Assembly: GCA_029858755.1 (NCBI GenBank)
Contig: JAOUEK010000040.1
Span: forward strand, 1 to 9,437
Length of the DNA stretch: 9,437 nucleotides
Reading direction: 5' to 3'
Source: Thermoleophilia bacterium
GTDB taxonomy: Bacteria > Actinomycetota > Thermoleophilia > Gaiellales > Gaiellaceae
The notes beneath the pieces are model-generated. The model was not told the DNA's origin. It saw only the letters and a list, made by a program, of their open reading frames with translations, and did no database searches. Positions 1 through 6,159 of this stretch are shown here, one piece after another (within the stretch, counting starts at the first letter, position 1; every line of letters starts with the position of its first letter). The translations under genes were made by a program, and so were the position numbers.

Positions 1-2
1 CG

Positions 3-1304
3 TCACTCGAGTCGCCGTGGCGCCGGCTGACGATCGGGGACCTGGAGGGGCTGCTGCACCGCCATCGGGTGCTCGGCGTGGCGGAGATGATGAACTTCCC
101 GGGCGTCGTCTCGGGCGACCCCGACGAGCTCGCGAAGCTCGAGCTGGCCGCGCACGTCGACGGTCACGCCCCGGGCCTCTCCGGGCGGGAGCTGAACGCG
201 TATGCCGCCGCGCGCATCCGCTCGGACCACGAGGCCTCGACGCTGGAGCAGGGCCGCGAGCGCCTCCGCGCGGGCCTCTGGCTGCTGATCCGCGAGGCCT
301 CGGCCGCGCGGAACCTCGAGGCGCTGATCCCGCTCGCCCGCGAGTACGGCCCGTCACGGATCGCGTTCTGCACCGACGACCGCGAGCCGGAGCACATCGC
401 CGAGGACGGCCATGTCAACGCCATGGTCCGTGACGCGGTCGCCCTCGGCGTCCCGCCCGAGGACGCCCTGGTGATGGCGTCTCTGAGCCCTGCGCTCTAC
501 CACGGGCTCGACCAGCTGGGCGCGATCGCCCCCGGGTACCGCGCCGACGTGCTGTTCCTGCCCGATCTCGAGGCGTTCGTGCCGGAGCTCGTGCTGCGGG
601 CGGGCGCGCCGGTCGAGGACGTGCCTCGCGTCGAGGTTCCCGCATGGGTGACGCGGACGGTCCGGCTGCGGCCGGTCGCGGCCGCCGACTTCCGCGTGCC
701 CTGGAGCGGGGGCCGGGCTCGGGTGATCGGCCTCGTCCCGGGTGAGATCGTGACGGCGGCGCTCGAGGACGAGCCGCTCGTCGAGGACGGGCTCGCCGTC
801 GCCGACCCGGCCCGCGACCTGGTGAAGATCGCGGTGCTCGAGCGGCACCACGAGACAGGGCGCACGGGCCTCGGCTTCGTGCGCGGGTTCGGGCTGCGGC
901 ACGGCGCGTTCGGCGCCACGGTCGCCCACGACGCGCACAACGTCGTGGTCGTGGGCGTGGACGACGGCGCCATGGCGCTCGTCGTCAACCGGCTGCGCGA
1001 GCTCGGCGGCGGCATCGTCGTCGCGGACGAGCAGTCCGTCCGCGCCGAGCTTCCGCTCCCCGTGGCCGGCCTGCTCTCCGACCGTCCGCTCGAGGAGGTG
1101 CTCGAGGCGAGCAACGCCACGACCGCGGCCGCGCGGGGCCTCGGCACGACCGTGCCCTCGCCGTTCCAGGTGCTGGCCTTCCTCGCGCTCTCGGTGATCC
1201 CGTCGCTGAAGATCACGGACCACGGCCTCGTCGACGTCGACCGCGGCGCAATCGTGCCGCTCGCGCTCGACACGGTGCTGCCCGTCGCCGCGCCGGCCGG
1301 CTGA
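3..1304 (+). CDS. ade: adenine deaminase, 5'-truncated by the window edge
   Basis: Converts adenine to hypoxanthine and ammonia in cytosolic purine salvage. The reading frame is open to the left edge, so the start lies outside; 433 residues are visible, against roughly 570-600 for the family, so about 150 N-terminal residues, with the usual HxH metal site, are missing. Visible family signatures (fragment numbering) are EMMNFPGV (28-35, metal-ligand Glu), DGHAPG (53-58), SDHE (74-77), CTDD (123-126, catalytic Asp region) and GAIAPGYRADV (173-183), which closes the amidohydrolase fold. The C-terminal adenine deaminase domain follows, with GFVRGFGL, VAHDAHN and a near-terminal IPSLKITDHGLVDVD. 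The C terminus looks intact. It converges on the yeiH-like gene 20 bp away. The family assignment is very secure; activity is inferred from the retained motifs. Confidence 0.95.
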   Translation, partial: SLESPWRRLTIGDLEGLLHRHRVLGVAEMMNFPGVVSGDPDELAKLELAAHVDGHAPGLSGRELNAYAAARIRSDHEASTLEQGRERLRAGLWLLIREASAARNLEALIPLAREYGPSRIAFCTDDREPEHIAEDGHVNAMVRDAVALGVPPEDALVMASLSPALYHGLDQLGAIAPGYRADVLFLPDLEAFVPELVLRAGAPVEDVPRVEVPAWVTRTVRLRPVAAADFRVPWSGGRARVIGLVPGEIVTAALEDEPLVEDGLAVADPARDLVKIAVLERHHETGRTGLGFVRGFGLRHGAFGATVAHDAHNVVVVGVDDGAMALVVNRLRELGGGIVVADEQSVRAELPLPVAGLLSDRPLEEVLEASNATTAAARGLGTTVPSPFQVLAFLALSVIPSLKITDHGLVDVDRGAIVPLALDTVLPVAAPAG

Positions 1305-1324
1305 TCCACGGCTGGTCGCCGCGG

Positions 1325-2326
1325 TCAGGAGCCGACGCCGGCGAGCACCGCCGCGAGCGCGACGAGGGAGAGGCAGCTCATCGCCACGAGCCCGACGACG
1401 AAGGGGCGGGCTCCCACCGCGCGCATCGCGCCGAGCCGGGTGGAGAGCCCCACGGCGGCCATCACCACCAACACGAGCGCCTTCGACACGTGCTCGGACG
1501 CGTCCACGACGCTGCCCGGCAGTGCCTCGAGTGATCCGAGCGATGCCGCGGCCAGGAACCCCCACACGAACCACGGGATGCGGAGCCTCGGCGTCACCCG
1601 CCGGTGCGGCTCGTCCGCGTCGCGCGCGTCGGGGGAGAGCACCGAGACGCCGACGAGGACGACCCCGAGGAACATGTTGCGCACGAGCTTGACGATCGTC
1701 GCCGTCTGGCCCGCCGGGTCGGAGAAGGCGAACGCGGTCGCCACGACCTGCGAGGTGTCGTTGACGCCGACCCCGGCCCAGATCCCGAACTGGGTGTCGT
1801 CGAGCCCGAGCAGGTGCCCCAGCGGCGGGAGGACGAGCACGGCGGCCGTGCCGAAAGCCGTGATCGTGGCCACCGCGTAGGCGATCTCCTCGCGTCGAGC
1901 GCGGATGATGGGCGCCGCGGAGACGATCGCCGTGTTCCCGCAGACGGCCGTCCCGAGTGCCAGCAGGGTGCCGAGGCGCCGCGGCACGCCGACGGCACGG
2001 GCGACGCCGAGCGCGACCACGAGCCCGACGCCGAGGCCGGCCACGACGAGAGCCAGCGTCTCGAGCCCGAGCGCCCGGATCTGCCCCAGCGACACCTGGA
2101 GGCCGATGAGGACGATCGCCAGCGGGAGCAGCCGCCGGACGATCATCGCCGCCACGCCCGTCTCCGGGAGGAACGAGCCGAGCGCGAGCCCGACGAGCAG
2201 CGCGACGGTCACCGACGGCACCTCTCCCGGGAGCACGGCCTGCGAGAGCGCGAAGACCCCGAGCCCGATCGCGGCGGCTGCGGCCGCGGTGCGGAGGCCC
2301 GCGCCACTGACGGACGCCGCGCTCAT
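1325..2326 (-). CDS. yeiH: YeiH/UPF0324 family putative sulfate exporter (membrane protein)
   Basis: A 333-residue integral membrane protein, close to the usual family length. Many hydrophobic segments (about ten) run from residue 11 to 331. Family-like stretches are GTAVCGNTAIVSAAPII (125-141), the GVGVNDTSQVVA segment (185-196) and AVGLSTRLGAMR (291-302). A polar loop rich in Asp and Arg lies near 232-249. The family (YeiH, putative sulfate exporter) is poorly characterised; the substrate name comes from database convention and little direct biochemistry. The start chosen is the ATG at 2326, directly before the first hydrophobic stretch. An upstream in-frame GTG at 2419 would add 31 Arg/Pro-rich residues unlike a membrane protein N terminus. 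No strong Shine-Dalgarno site is visible. It is divergent from the SQR-like flavoprotein, which may hint at sulfur chemistry. Family confident, substrate unknown. Confidence 0.88.
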   Translation of the reverse strand: MSAASVSGAGLRTAAAAAAIGLGVFALSQAVLPGEVPSVTVALLVGLALGSFLPETGVAAMIVRRLLPLAIVLIGLQVSLGQIRALGLETLALVVAGLGVGLVVALGVARAVGVPRRLGTLLALGTAVCGNTAIVSAAPIIRARREEIAYAVATITAFGTAAVLVLPPLGHLLGLDDTQFGIWAGVGVNDTSQVVATAFAFSDPAGQTATIVKLVRNMFLGVVLVGVSVLSPDARDADEPHRRVTPRLRIPWFVWGFLAAASLGSLEALPGSVVDASEHVSKALVLVVMAAVGLSTRLGAMRAVGARPFVVGLVAMSCLSLVALAAVLAGVGS

Positions 2327-2419
2327 GCGCTCGGCTCGGGGTGCAGACTCGTTTGGGGGCTCCTCGAGTGGCGGACGCCGCGTGCGATCGGGCTCCACGC
2401 CGCGGCGGCGGGGTCGCAC

Positions 2420-2425
2420 AGACTA
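2420..2425 (-). promoter_or_regulatory. possible -10 element for the yeiH-like gene
   Basis: On the minus strand the hexamer TAGTCT fits the TAnnnT pattern typical of high-GC actinobacterial -10 boxes. It would place a transcript start near 2413, giving a leader of about 87 nt before the ATG at 2326. No convincing -35 element is visible upstream, so this is weak. Confidence 0.25.
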
Positions 2426-2507
2426 GCGGCATGGTCCCCGAGATCTCCTCCGGGCCGAGCAACTCCGCGAGAACGCACCGGCCCGCCTCTGGCGGCAGTG
2501 TCCTGCT

Positions 2508-2521
2508 GCCTCGCGCGAGGC
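2508..2521. promoter_or_regulatory. perfect 14-bp palindrome, candidate operator
   Basis: GCCTCGCGCGAGGC reads identically on both strands. It lies in the divergent intergenic region, ending immediately before the TAGGAT hexamer upstream of the flavoprotein gene, which is where a repressor would block RNA polymerase. In DNA this GC-rich I estimate that about two perfect 14-bp palindromes would occur by chance in the whole window, and only about 0.04 in a 207-bp gap. Location, not rarity, is the argument. Confidence 0.35.
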
Positions 2522-2527
2522 TAGGAT
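2522..2527 (+). promoter_or_regulatory. TAGGAT: -10 box of a leaderless transcript, or Shine-Dalgarno site
   Basis: TAGGAT is a good TAnnnT -10 hexamer and ends 6 nt before the ATG at 2534, so the start codon would be the first transcribed codon. The embedded AGGA (2523-2526) could instead act as a Shine-Dalgarno site with 7-nt spacing. No good -35 is seen. The sequence alone cannot separate the two readings. Confidence 0.45.
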
Positions 2528-2533
2528 CGGCCG

Positions 2534-3667
2534 ATGCGCCACAGGGTCGTCATCCTCGGGGCCGGCTTCGGTGGCCTCGAGCTGGCGACGACGTTGTCCG
2601 AGACGCTCGGTGACGAGATCGACGTGACGCTGATCGACAAGAGCGACGCGTTCGTCTTCGGCTACTCGAAGCTCGACGTGATGTTCGGGCGCACCAGCCC
2701 CGAGGCCGTTCGGCTCCCGTACCGGGAGCTCGCGAAGCCGGGTCTGCGCTTCCTCCGGCAGACCGTCACCGCCATCGACCCGGGGGCGAAGCGCGTCACG
2801 ACCGACGACGACGTCCACGAGGCCGACACGCTCGTGATCGCGCTCGGCGCCGACTACGACCTCGACGCGACGCCCGGGCTCGCCGAGGGCGGCAACGAGT
2901 TCTACTCCGTCGCCGGCGCGGCGCGACTGGCCGAGGTGCTGCCCACGTTCACGCGAGGTCATGTGATCATCGGCGTCTGCGGCGCGCCCTTCAAATGCCC
3001 CCCGGCACCGAGCGAGGCCGCGCTCCTGCTCCACGACCACCTCGTGTCCCGTGGGATCCGTGAGGACTGTGAGATCTCGTTCGTGATCCCCTTCGGCACC
3101 CCGGTGCCGCCGTCGCCGGAGACGTCGCGAGCGCTCACCACCGCCTTCGCCGAGCGCGACATCGCCTTCGTTCCGGGGCGACGCGTGAGCTCGCTCGACC
3201 CGGCGCGCCGCGTCGCCGTGCTCGACGACGGCAACGAGCTCGCCTACGACCTCTTCCTCGGCGTGCCCAAGCACCGCGCGCCCGAGGTCGTCCTGGCGAG
3301 CGGGATGGCCGAGGACGACTACATCCCCGTCGACACGGAGACGCTCCAGACGTGGTTCCCGGGCGTGTACGCGGTCGGAGACGTCGCCACGGTCGGGGTG
3401 CCGAAGGCGGGCGTGTTCGCCGAAGGCGCGGCACGCATCGTCGCCGCGGCGGTTGTCGCGGCCGTCCGGGGCGGGCCACAGCCGGGGAGCTACGACGGGC
3501 TCGGCTCCTGCTACATCGAGTTCGGCTCCGGCCGCATCGGCCGCTTCGACGCCGACTTCCTCTCCGGCCCGGTGCCGACGGGGACGTTCCACGAGCCATC
3601 CACCGCCCTCGTCGCCGAGAAGCAGCAGTTCGGCGCGAGCCGCCGCTCCCGCTGGTTCGGAGGCTGA
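2534..3667 (+). CDS. FAD/NAD(P)-dependent oxidoreductase, sulfide:quinone reductase / flavocytochrome c sulfide dehydrogenase-like
   Basis: A 377-residue two-dinucleotide-fold flavoprotein. The N terminus carries the FAD-binding GAGFGG (9-14), with VTLIDK (31-36) ending the second strand. A second strand of the core has VIALGADYDL (101-110). The FAD-contacting GVYAVGDVA (277-285) is present, and the C-terminal segment includes GSCYIEFG (324-331). Cysteines 155 (in FKCPPAP) and 326 sit where SQR/FCSD-type proteins carry redox-active cysteines; C149 and C179 are extra. The family transfers electrons from sulfide or another donor through FAD to a quinone or cytochrome. No signal peptide and no clear C-terminal membrane helix are visible, so the location is probably cytosolic or peripheral membrane. 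It could also be an NDH-2-like or otherwise uncharacterised reductase. It is divergent from the YeiH-like transporter and lies 152 bp upstream of the flavodoxin. Fold confident, substrate uncertain. Confidence 0.85.
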   Translation: MRHRVVILGAGFGGLELATTLSETLGDEIDVTLIDKSDAFVFGYSKLDVMFGRTSPEAVRLPYRELAKPGLRFLRQTVTAIDPGAKRVTTDDDVHEADTLVIALGADYDLDATPGLAEGGNEFYSVAGAARLAEVLPTFTRGHVIIGVCGAPFKCPPAPSEAALLLHDHLVSRGIREDCEISFVIPFGTPVPPSPETSRALTTAFAERDIAFVPGRRVSSLDPARRVAVLDDGNELAYDLFLGVPKHRAPEVVLASGMAEDDYIPVDTETLQTWFPGVYAVGDVATVGVPKAGVFAEGAARIVAAAVVAAVRGGPQPGSYDGLGSCYIEFGSGRIGRFDADFLSGPVPTGTFHEPSTALVAEKQQFGASRRSRWFGG

Positions 3668-3688
3668 CGCGTCGACGCGGTCGGCGCT

Positions 3689-3709
3689 CGCCCCGCAACG
3701 CCCGGGGCG
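3689..3709 (+). terminator. hairpin downstream of the flavoprotein gene
   Basis: A 7-bp perfect stem (CGCCCCG / CGGGGCG) with a 7-nt loop begins 22 nt after the stop codon. No T-run follows, so it is at best a weak or Rho-assisted terminator, or a 3'-end stabiliser. Confidence 0.35.
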
Positions 3710-3807
3710 GACGGGCTCCTGGTCATGTGCGGACTTCCCGTGGCGGCTTCCGAGTCGGCCCGGACGCGCGCGGTCGGCCGGTGTCGGAAAGTGGATGGGA
3801 GAACGAG

Positions 3808-3814
3808 AAGGAGG
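3808..3814 (+). promoter_or_regulatory. strong Shine-Dalgarno site of the flavodoxin gene
   Basis: AAGGAGG lies 5 nt before the ATG at 3820. It fixes that start, although the frame stays open for hundreds of bases upstream. It is the closest match to the consensus ribosome binding site among the plus-strand genes here. Confidence 0.85.
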
Positions 3815-3819
3815 TTGAG

Positions 3820-4365
3820 ATGCGGAGTGTCGTCGTGTGCGAGTCGTGGTTCGGCAACACCCGGCAGGTCGCGCAGGCGATCGCCGACCAGCTCGCCCGG
3901 CACGGTGAGGCTCGGGTGGTGTCCGTGGCCGACGACCTCGACTACCTCGAGGGGCTCGACCTGCTCGTCGTGGGCGCGCCCACGCACGTGCACGGGATGT
4001 CGTCGGCGACGAGTCGTCGGTCGGCGATCGAGCAGGCGAAGGAGACCGGCGAGCGGGAGCCCGGTCCGGGCGTCCGCGGCTGGCTGCAGGAGCTGCCTCG
4101 GGCGGAGGGCTGCGCGGCGGCGGCGTTCGACACTCGGCTCGAGAAGTCGGTGCTGCTGGTCGGATCGGCGGCGAAGGGCATCGCCAAGCGCCTGGGCCGT
4201 CGGGGCTTCGAGCTCGTCGCCCCGGCCGAGAGCTTCTTCGTGCTCGATACCGGAGGGCCGCTCGAGGACGGCGAGCTCGCCCGCGCAGCCGAGTGGGCCG
4301 AGACGCTGGCGGCCGCGGTCTCGGCGACCGCGGCACGCGCGCTTGCCGGCGCGGCAGCCGGGTAG
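3820..4365 (+). CDS. flavodoxin family protein
   Basis: A 181-residue protein predicted to bind FMN and carry one electron at a time between redox partners. The phosphate-binding loop is SWFGNTRQVA (9-18), a variant of the classical T/S-x-T-G-N-T loop. LDLLVVGAPTHVHGMS (46-61) is strand three plus the loop that stacks on the flavin. AFDTRLEKS (102-110) and GFELVAPAESFFV (129-141) complete the fold. It resembles the 'flavodoxin family protein' group common in actinobacteria, longer than classical short flavodoxins because of a polar insert (about 62-95) and an Ala-rich C-terminal tail (about 163-181). The partner is unknown: the 2-oxoacid:ferredoxin oxidoreductase and the SQR-like flavoprotein nearby are candidates by position only. 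It has its own strong ribosome binding site after a 152-bp gap, so it may be a separate transcript. Confidence 0.88.
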   Translation: MRSVVVCESWFGNTRQVAQAIADQLARHGEARVVSVADDLDYLEGLDLLVVGAPTHVHGMSSATSRRSAIEQAKETGEREPGPGVRGWLQELPRAEGCAAAAFDTRLEKSVLLVGSAAKGIAKRLGRRGFELVAPAESFFVLDTGGPLEDGELARAAEWAETLAAAVSATAARALAGAAAG

Positions 4366-4387
4366 AGCCGGGACTCCGGGCGGCAGA

Positions 4388-4416
4388 GGCGCCGGCCTCG
4401 ACGGCGAGACGGCGCC
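4388..4416 (+). terminator. hairpin after the flavodoxin gene
   Basis: GGCGCC arms at 4388-4393 and 4411-4416 enclose an inner CTCG/CGAG stem (4397-4400 / 4405-4408) with an ACGG tetraloop and a small internal loop. It begins 22 nt after the flavodoxin stop codon and has no T-run. It could end the flavodoxin transcript or attenuate read-through into the dehydrogenase gene. Confidence 0.3.
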
Positions 4417-4467
4417 GGTGGCCGCGTCCCCGACCGCAGCCGGCGCACGGCCGCGCTCGCGCCGTGA

Positions 4468-4473
4468 TGGAAT
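4468..4473 (+). promoter_or_regulatory. possible -10 box for a leaderless dehydrogenase transcript
   Basis: TGGAAT matches four of six positions of TATAAT and ends 6 nt before the GTG start at 4480, the same spacing as TAGGAT before the flavoprotein gene. No Shine-Dalgarno site is visible in between. The -35 region is unconvincing. Confidence 0.25.
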
Positions 4474-4479
4474 GACGGC

Positions 4480-5253
4480 GTGTTCCGGCTCGACGGCAGG
4501 GTCGCGGTCATCACCGGCGCCGCGTCGGGGATCGGCGCCGCGACCGCCCGGCTGTTCGCCGAGGCCGGCGCCCGTGTGGTGCTGGGCTGGTATCCCGGCG
4601 ACCCGCACGACGTGACCCCCGTGGCGGAGGCCGTCACGGCCGCCGGCGGCACGGCGGTCGCGGTCGAGGTCGACGTCTCGCGCGCCGCAGACGTCGAGCG
4701 GCTCGTACGCGTCGCGCTCGACGAGCTCGGCGGGCTCGACGTCGTGGTCGCGAACGCCGGCATCGCCCGCCGGGTGCCGAGCGCCGAGCTCTCGGACGAC
4801 GACTTCCGCCGGCTGCTCGACGTCGACCTGATCGGCGTGTTCCGCTGCTTCCGCGAGGCGATCCCGCACATGCGCGCGGCCGGCGGGGGACGGCTGCTCG
4901 CGACGAGCTCGATCGCGGGCGCCCACTACGGCTGGCCCGACCACGTCCACTACACCTCCGCCAAGGCCGGCATCGTCGGGCTCGTCCGCACGCTCGCCCT
5001 CGACCTCGCGCGCGACGGGATCACGGTCAACGCGGTCGCTCCGGGCGTGGTGGTCACGCCGCAGTCGAGCGACCCGGTGAACTCGCTCGGGCCGGCGGCG
5101 CTGGAGGCGTTCGCCGGCGCGGTGCCCGTCGGCAGGAACGGCCGGCCCGAGGACATCGCCGCCGCGTTCCTCTACCTCGCGAGCGACGAGGCAGCGTTCC
5201 TCACCGGTCAGACGCTGATCGTCGACGGCGGCGTCTCGCTGCAGCTCGTCTGA
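4480..5253 (+). CDS. short-chain dehydrogenase/reductase (SDR family, FabG/glucose-dehydrogenase-like)
   Basis: A classical SDR of 257 residues using NAD(P)(H) to oxidise or reduce a carbonyl/alcohol substrate that cannot be named from sequence. Visible are the cofactor-binding TGAASGIG (12-19), NAGIA (92-96), the catalytic serine region TSSIAG (142-147), the YTSAK catalytic Tyr158/Lys162, and the C-terminal FLTGQTLIVDGG segment. The position normally held by the tetrad Asn in DVNLxG is Asp here (DVDLIG, D116). Strand two ends in LGWYPGD rather than the acidic residue typical of NAD-preferring members, so cofactor preference is open. The GTG at 4480 is the only sensible start: an in-frame stop lies at 4465-4467, and the protein begins five residues before the first strand. 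The last 46 bp overlap the convergent beta-subunit gene. Confidence 0.93.
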   Translation: MFRLDGRVAVITGAASGIGAATARLFAEAGARVVLGWYPGDPHDVTPVAEAVTAAGGTAVAVEVDVSRAADVERLVRVALDELGGLDVVVANAGIARRVPSAELSDDDFRRLLDVDLIGVFRCFREAIPHMRAAGGGRLLATSSIAGAHYGWPDHVHYTSAKAGIVGLVRTLALDLARDGITVNAVAPGVVVTPQSSDPVNSLGPAALEAFAGAVPVGRNGRPEDIAAAFLYLASDEAAFLTGQTLIVDGGVSLQLV

Positions 5254-6158
5254 CCCTCCAGCGCCACCAGCTGCCGCCACCGCTCGTCGACGTGGGACTG
5301 GAACGCCTCGACGTCGTCGGGCGAGAGATGCCCGAAGCGTCCCTGCGCCTCGAGGTACTCGCGCACCGGCACCGGCCGCTTCGGCCGGTACGTGATCCTC
5401 CACGCGCCGTCGTCGCAGGCGACGAGGGGGAAGGCTCGTGACTCGACGGCGAGCCGGGTGACCTCGACGGTCTGATCCGTCGGGTACCTCCAACCCGGCG
5501 GGCAGGCGCCGAGGACGTGCAGGAAGCGGAAGCCCCTCACCTCGGCGGCTCTCGCCACCTTCGCGCGGAAGTCGCGGAGCATCGGCACGGAGCCCGGGGC
5601 GAGCGTGGCCACGTACGGGATCCCGTGCGCCGCCATGATGCGGGCGATGTCCTTCTTCTGCCCCGCGCGCGGGGCGGTCGCAGGCGTCGTCGTCGTCCAC
5701 GCGCCCTCCGGCGTGGCGCCCGACTTCTGCACGCCCGTGTTCATGTACGCCTCGTTGTCGTTGAGCACGTAGACGAGGTCCTCGTCTCGCTCCGCGGCCG
5801 CCGAGACGCCCGAGAGCCCGATGTCGCAGGTGGAGCCGTCTCCGGCCCAGACGACGACCTGCGTGTCCCCCTGGCCGCGCAGGCGCAATGCGGACTTGAT
5901 CCCGGACGCCTCGGCCGCGGCGGAGGCGAACGGCGTCAGGTGCACGGAGACGCCGAATGCGTTCACGGGCCAGATCCCGGCGATGATCGTCCAGCAGGAG
6001 GCCGGGACGACCAGCACGATCCTCGACTCCGGCCTCGCCGCCGCGAGCCCGTCGAGCACGTGCCGGACGTTGATCGCGGGGCCGCAGCCGGCGCACGCGG
6101 CGTGGCCTGGATGCAGCAGCTTCTCCTCCGCGACGATCTCCTCCAGCCACTCGGCCAT
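5208..6158 (-). CDS. porB: 2-oxoacid:ferredoxin oxidoreductase, beta subunit (thiamine diphosphate binding)
   Basis: A 316-residue beta subunit that binds thiamine diphosphate and the proximal 4Fe-4S cluster. Together with alpha it carries out CoA-dependent oxidative decarboxylation of a 2-oxoacid. The four cluster cysteines expected for PorB-type subunits are C22 and C25 (CAGCG), C55 (PASCW) and C219 (GACPPGW). The ThDP/Mg motif is GDGSTCD (106-112), closing with NDNEAYMNTG (133-142). QKKDIARI (167-174) is typical of the pyruvate group. The ATG at 6158 follows GGAGGGGG with 6-nt spacing and lies 1 nt after the alpha stop codon, so translation is probably coupled. The last residues (about 302-316, QTSCSETPPSTISV) are antisense to the conserved SDR C terminus and do not resemble family sequence, suggesting a read-through tail after an ancestral stop was lost. 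Pyruvate is the likeliest substrate, but branched 2-oxoacids cannot be excluded. Confidence 0.93.
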   Translation of the reverse strand: MAEWLEEIVAEEKLLHPGHAACAGCGPAINVRHVLDGLAAARPESRIVLVVPASCWTIIAGIWPVNAFGVSVHLTPFASAAAEASGIKSALRLRGQGDTQVVVWAGDGSTCDIGLSGVSAAAERDEDLVYVLNDNEAYMNTGVQKSGATPEGAWTTTTPATAPRAGQKKDIARIMAAHGIPYVATLAPGSVPMLRDFRAKVARAAEVRGFRFLHVLGACPPGWRYPTDQTVEVTRLAVESRAFPLVACDDGAWRITYRPKRPVPVREYLEAQGRFGHLSPDDVEAFQSHVDERWRQLVALEGQTSCSETPPSTISV

Positions 6159-6159
6159 C

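Noticed and set aside
2327..2419. Longer start of the yeiH-like gene at GTG 2419
   Set aside because: The added 31 residues are Arg/Pro-rich and unlike a membrane protein N terminus; a -10-like hexamer sits immediately before that GTG, so it would hardly be transcribed.
354..2462. A 702-codon open frame on the minus strand across ade and yeiH-like genes
   Set aside because: The translation is Arg/Pro/Ala-rich low-complexity sequence without a recognisable domain; it is a shadow of real genes in very GC-rich DNA.
3511..6150. An 879-codon open frame on the minus strand
   Set aside because: It runs antisense to the flavodoxin and SDR genes and out of frame with the beta subunit; Arg-rich, no domain. 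Shadow frame.
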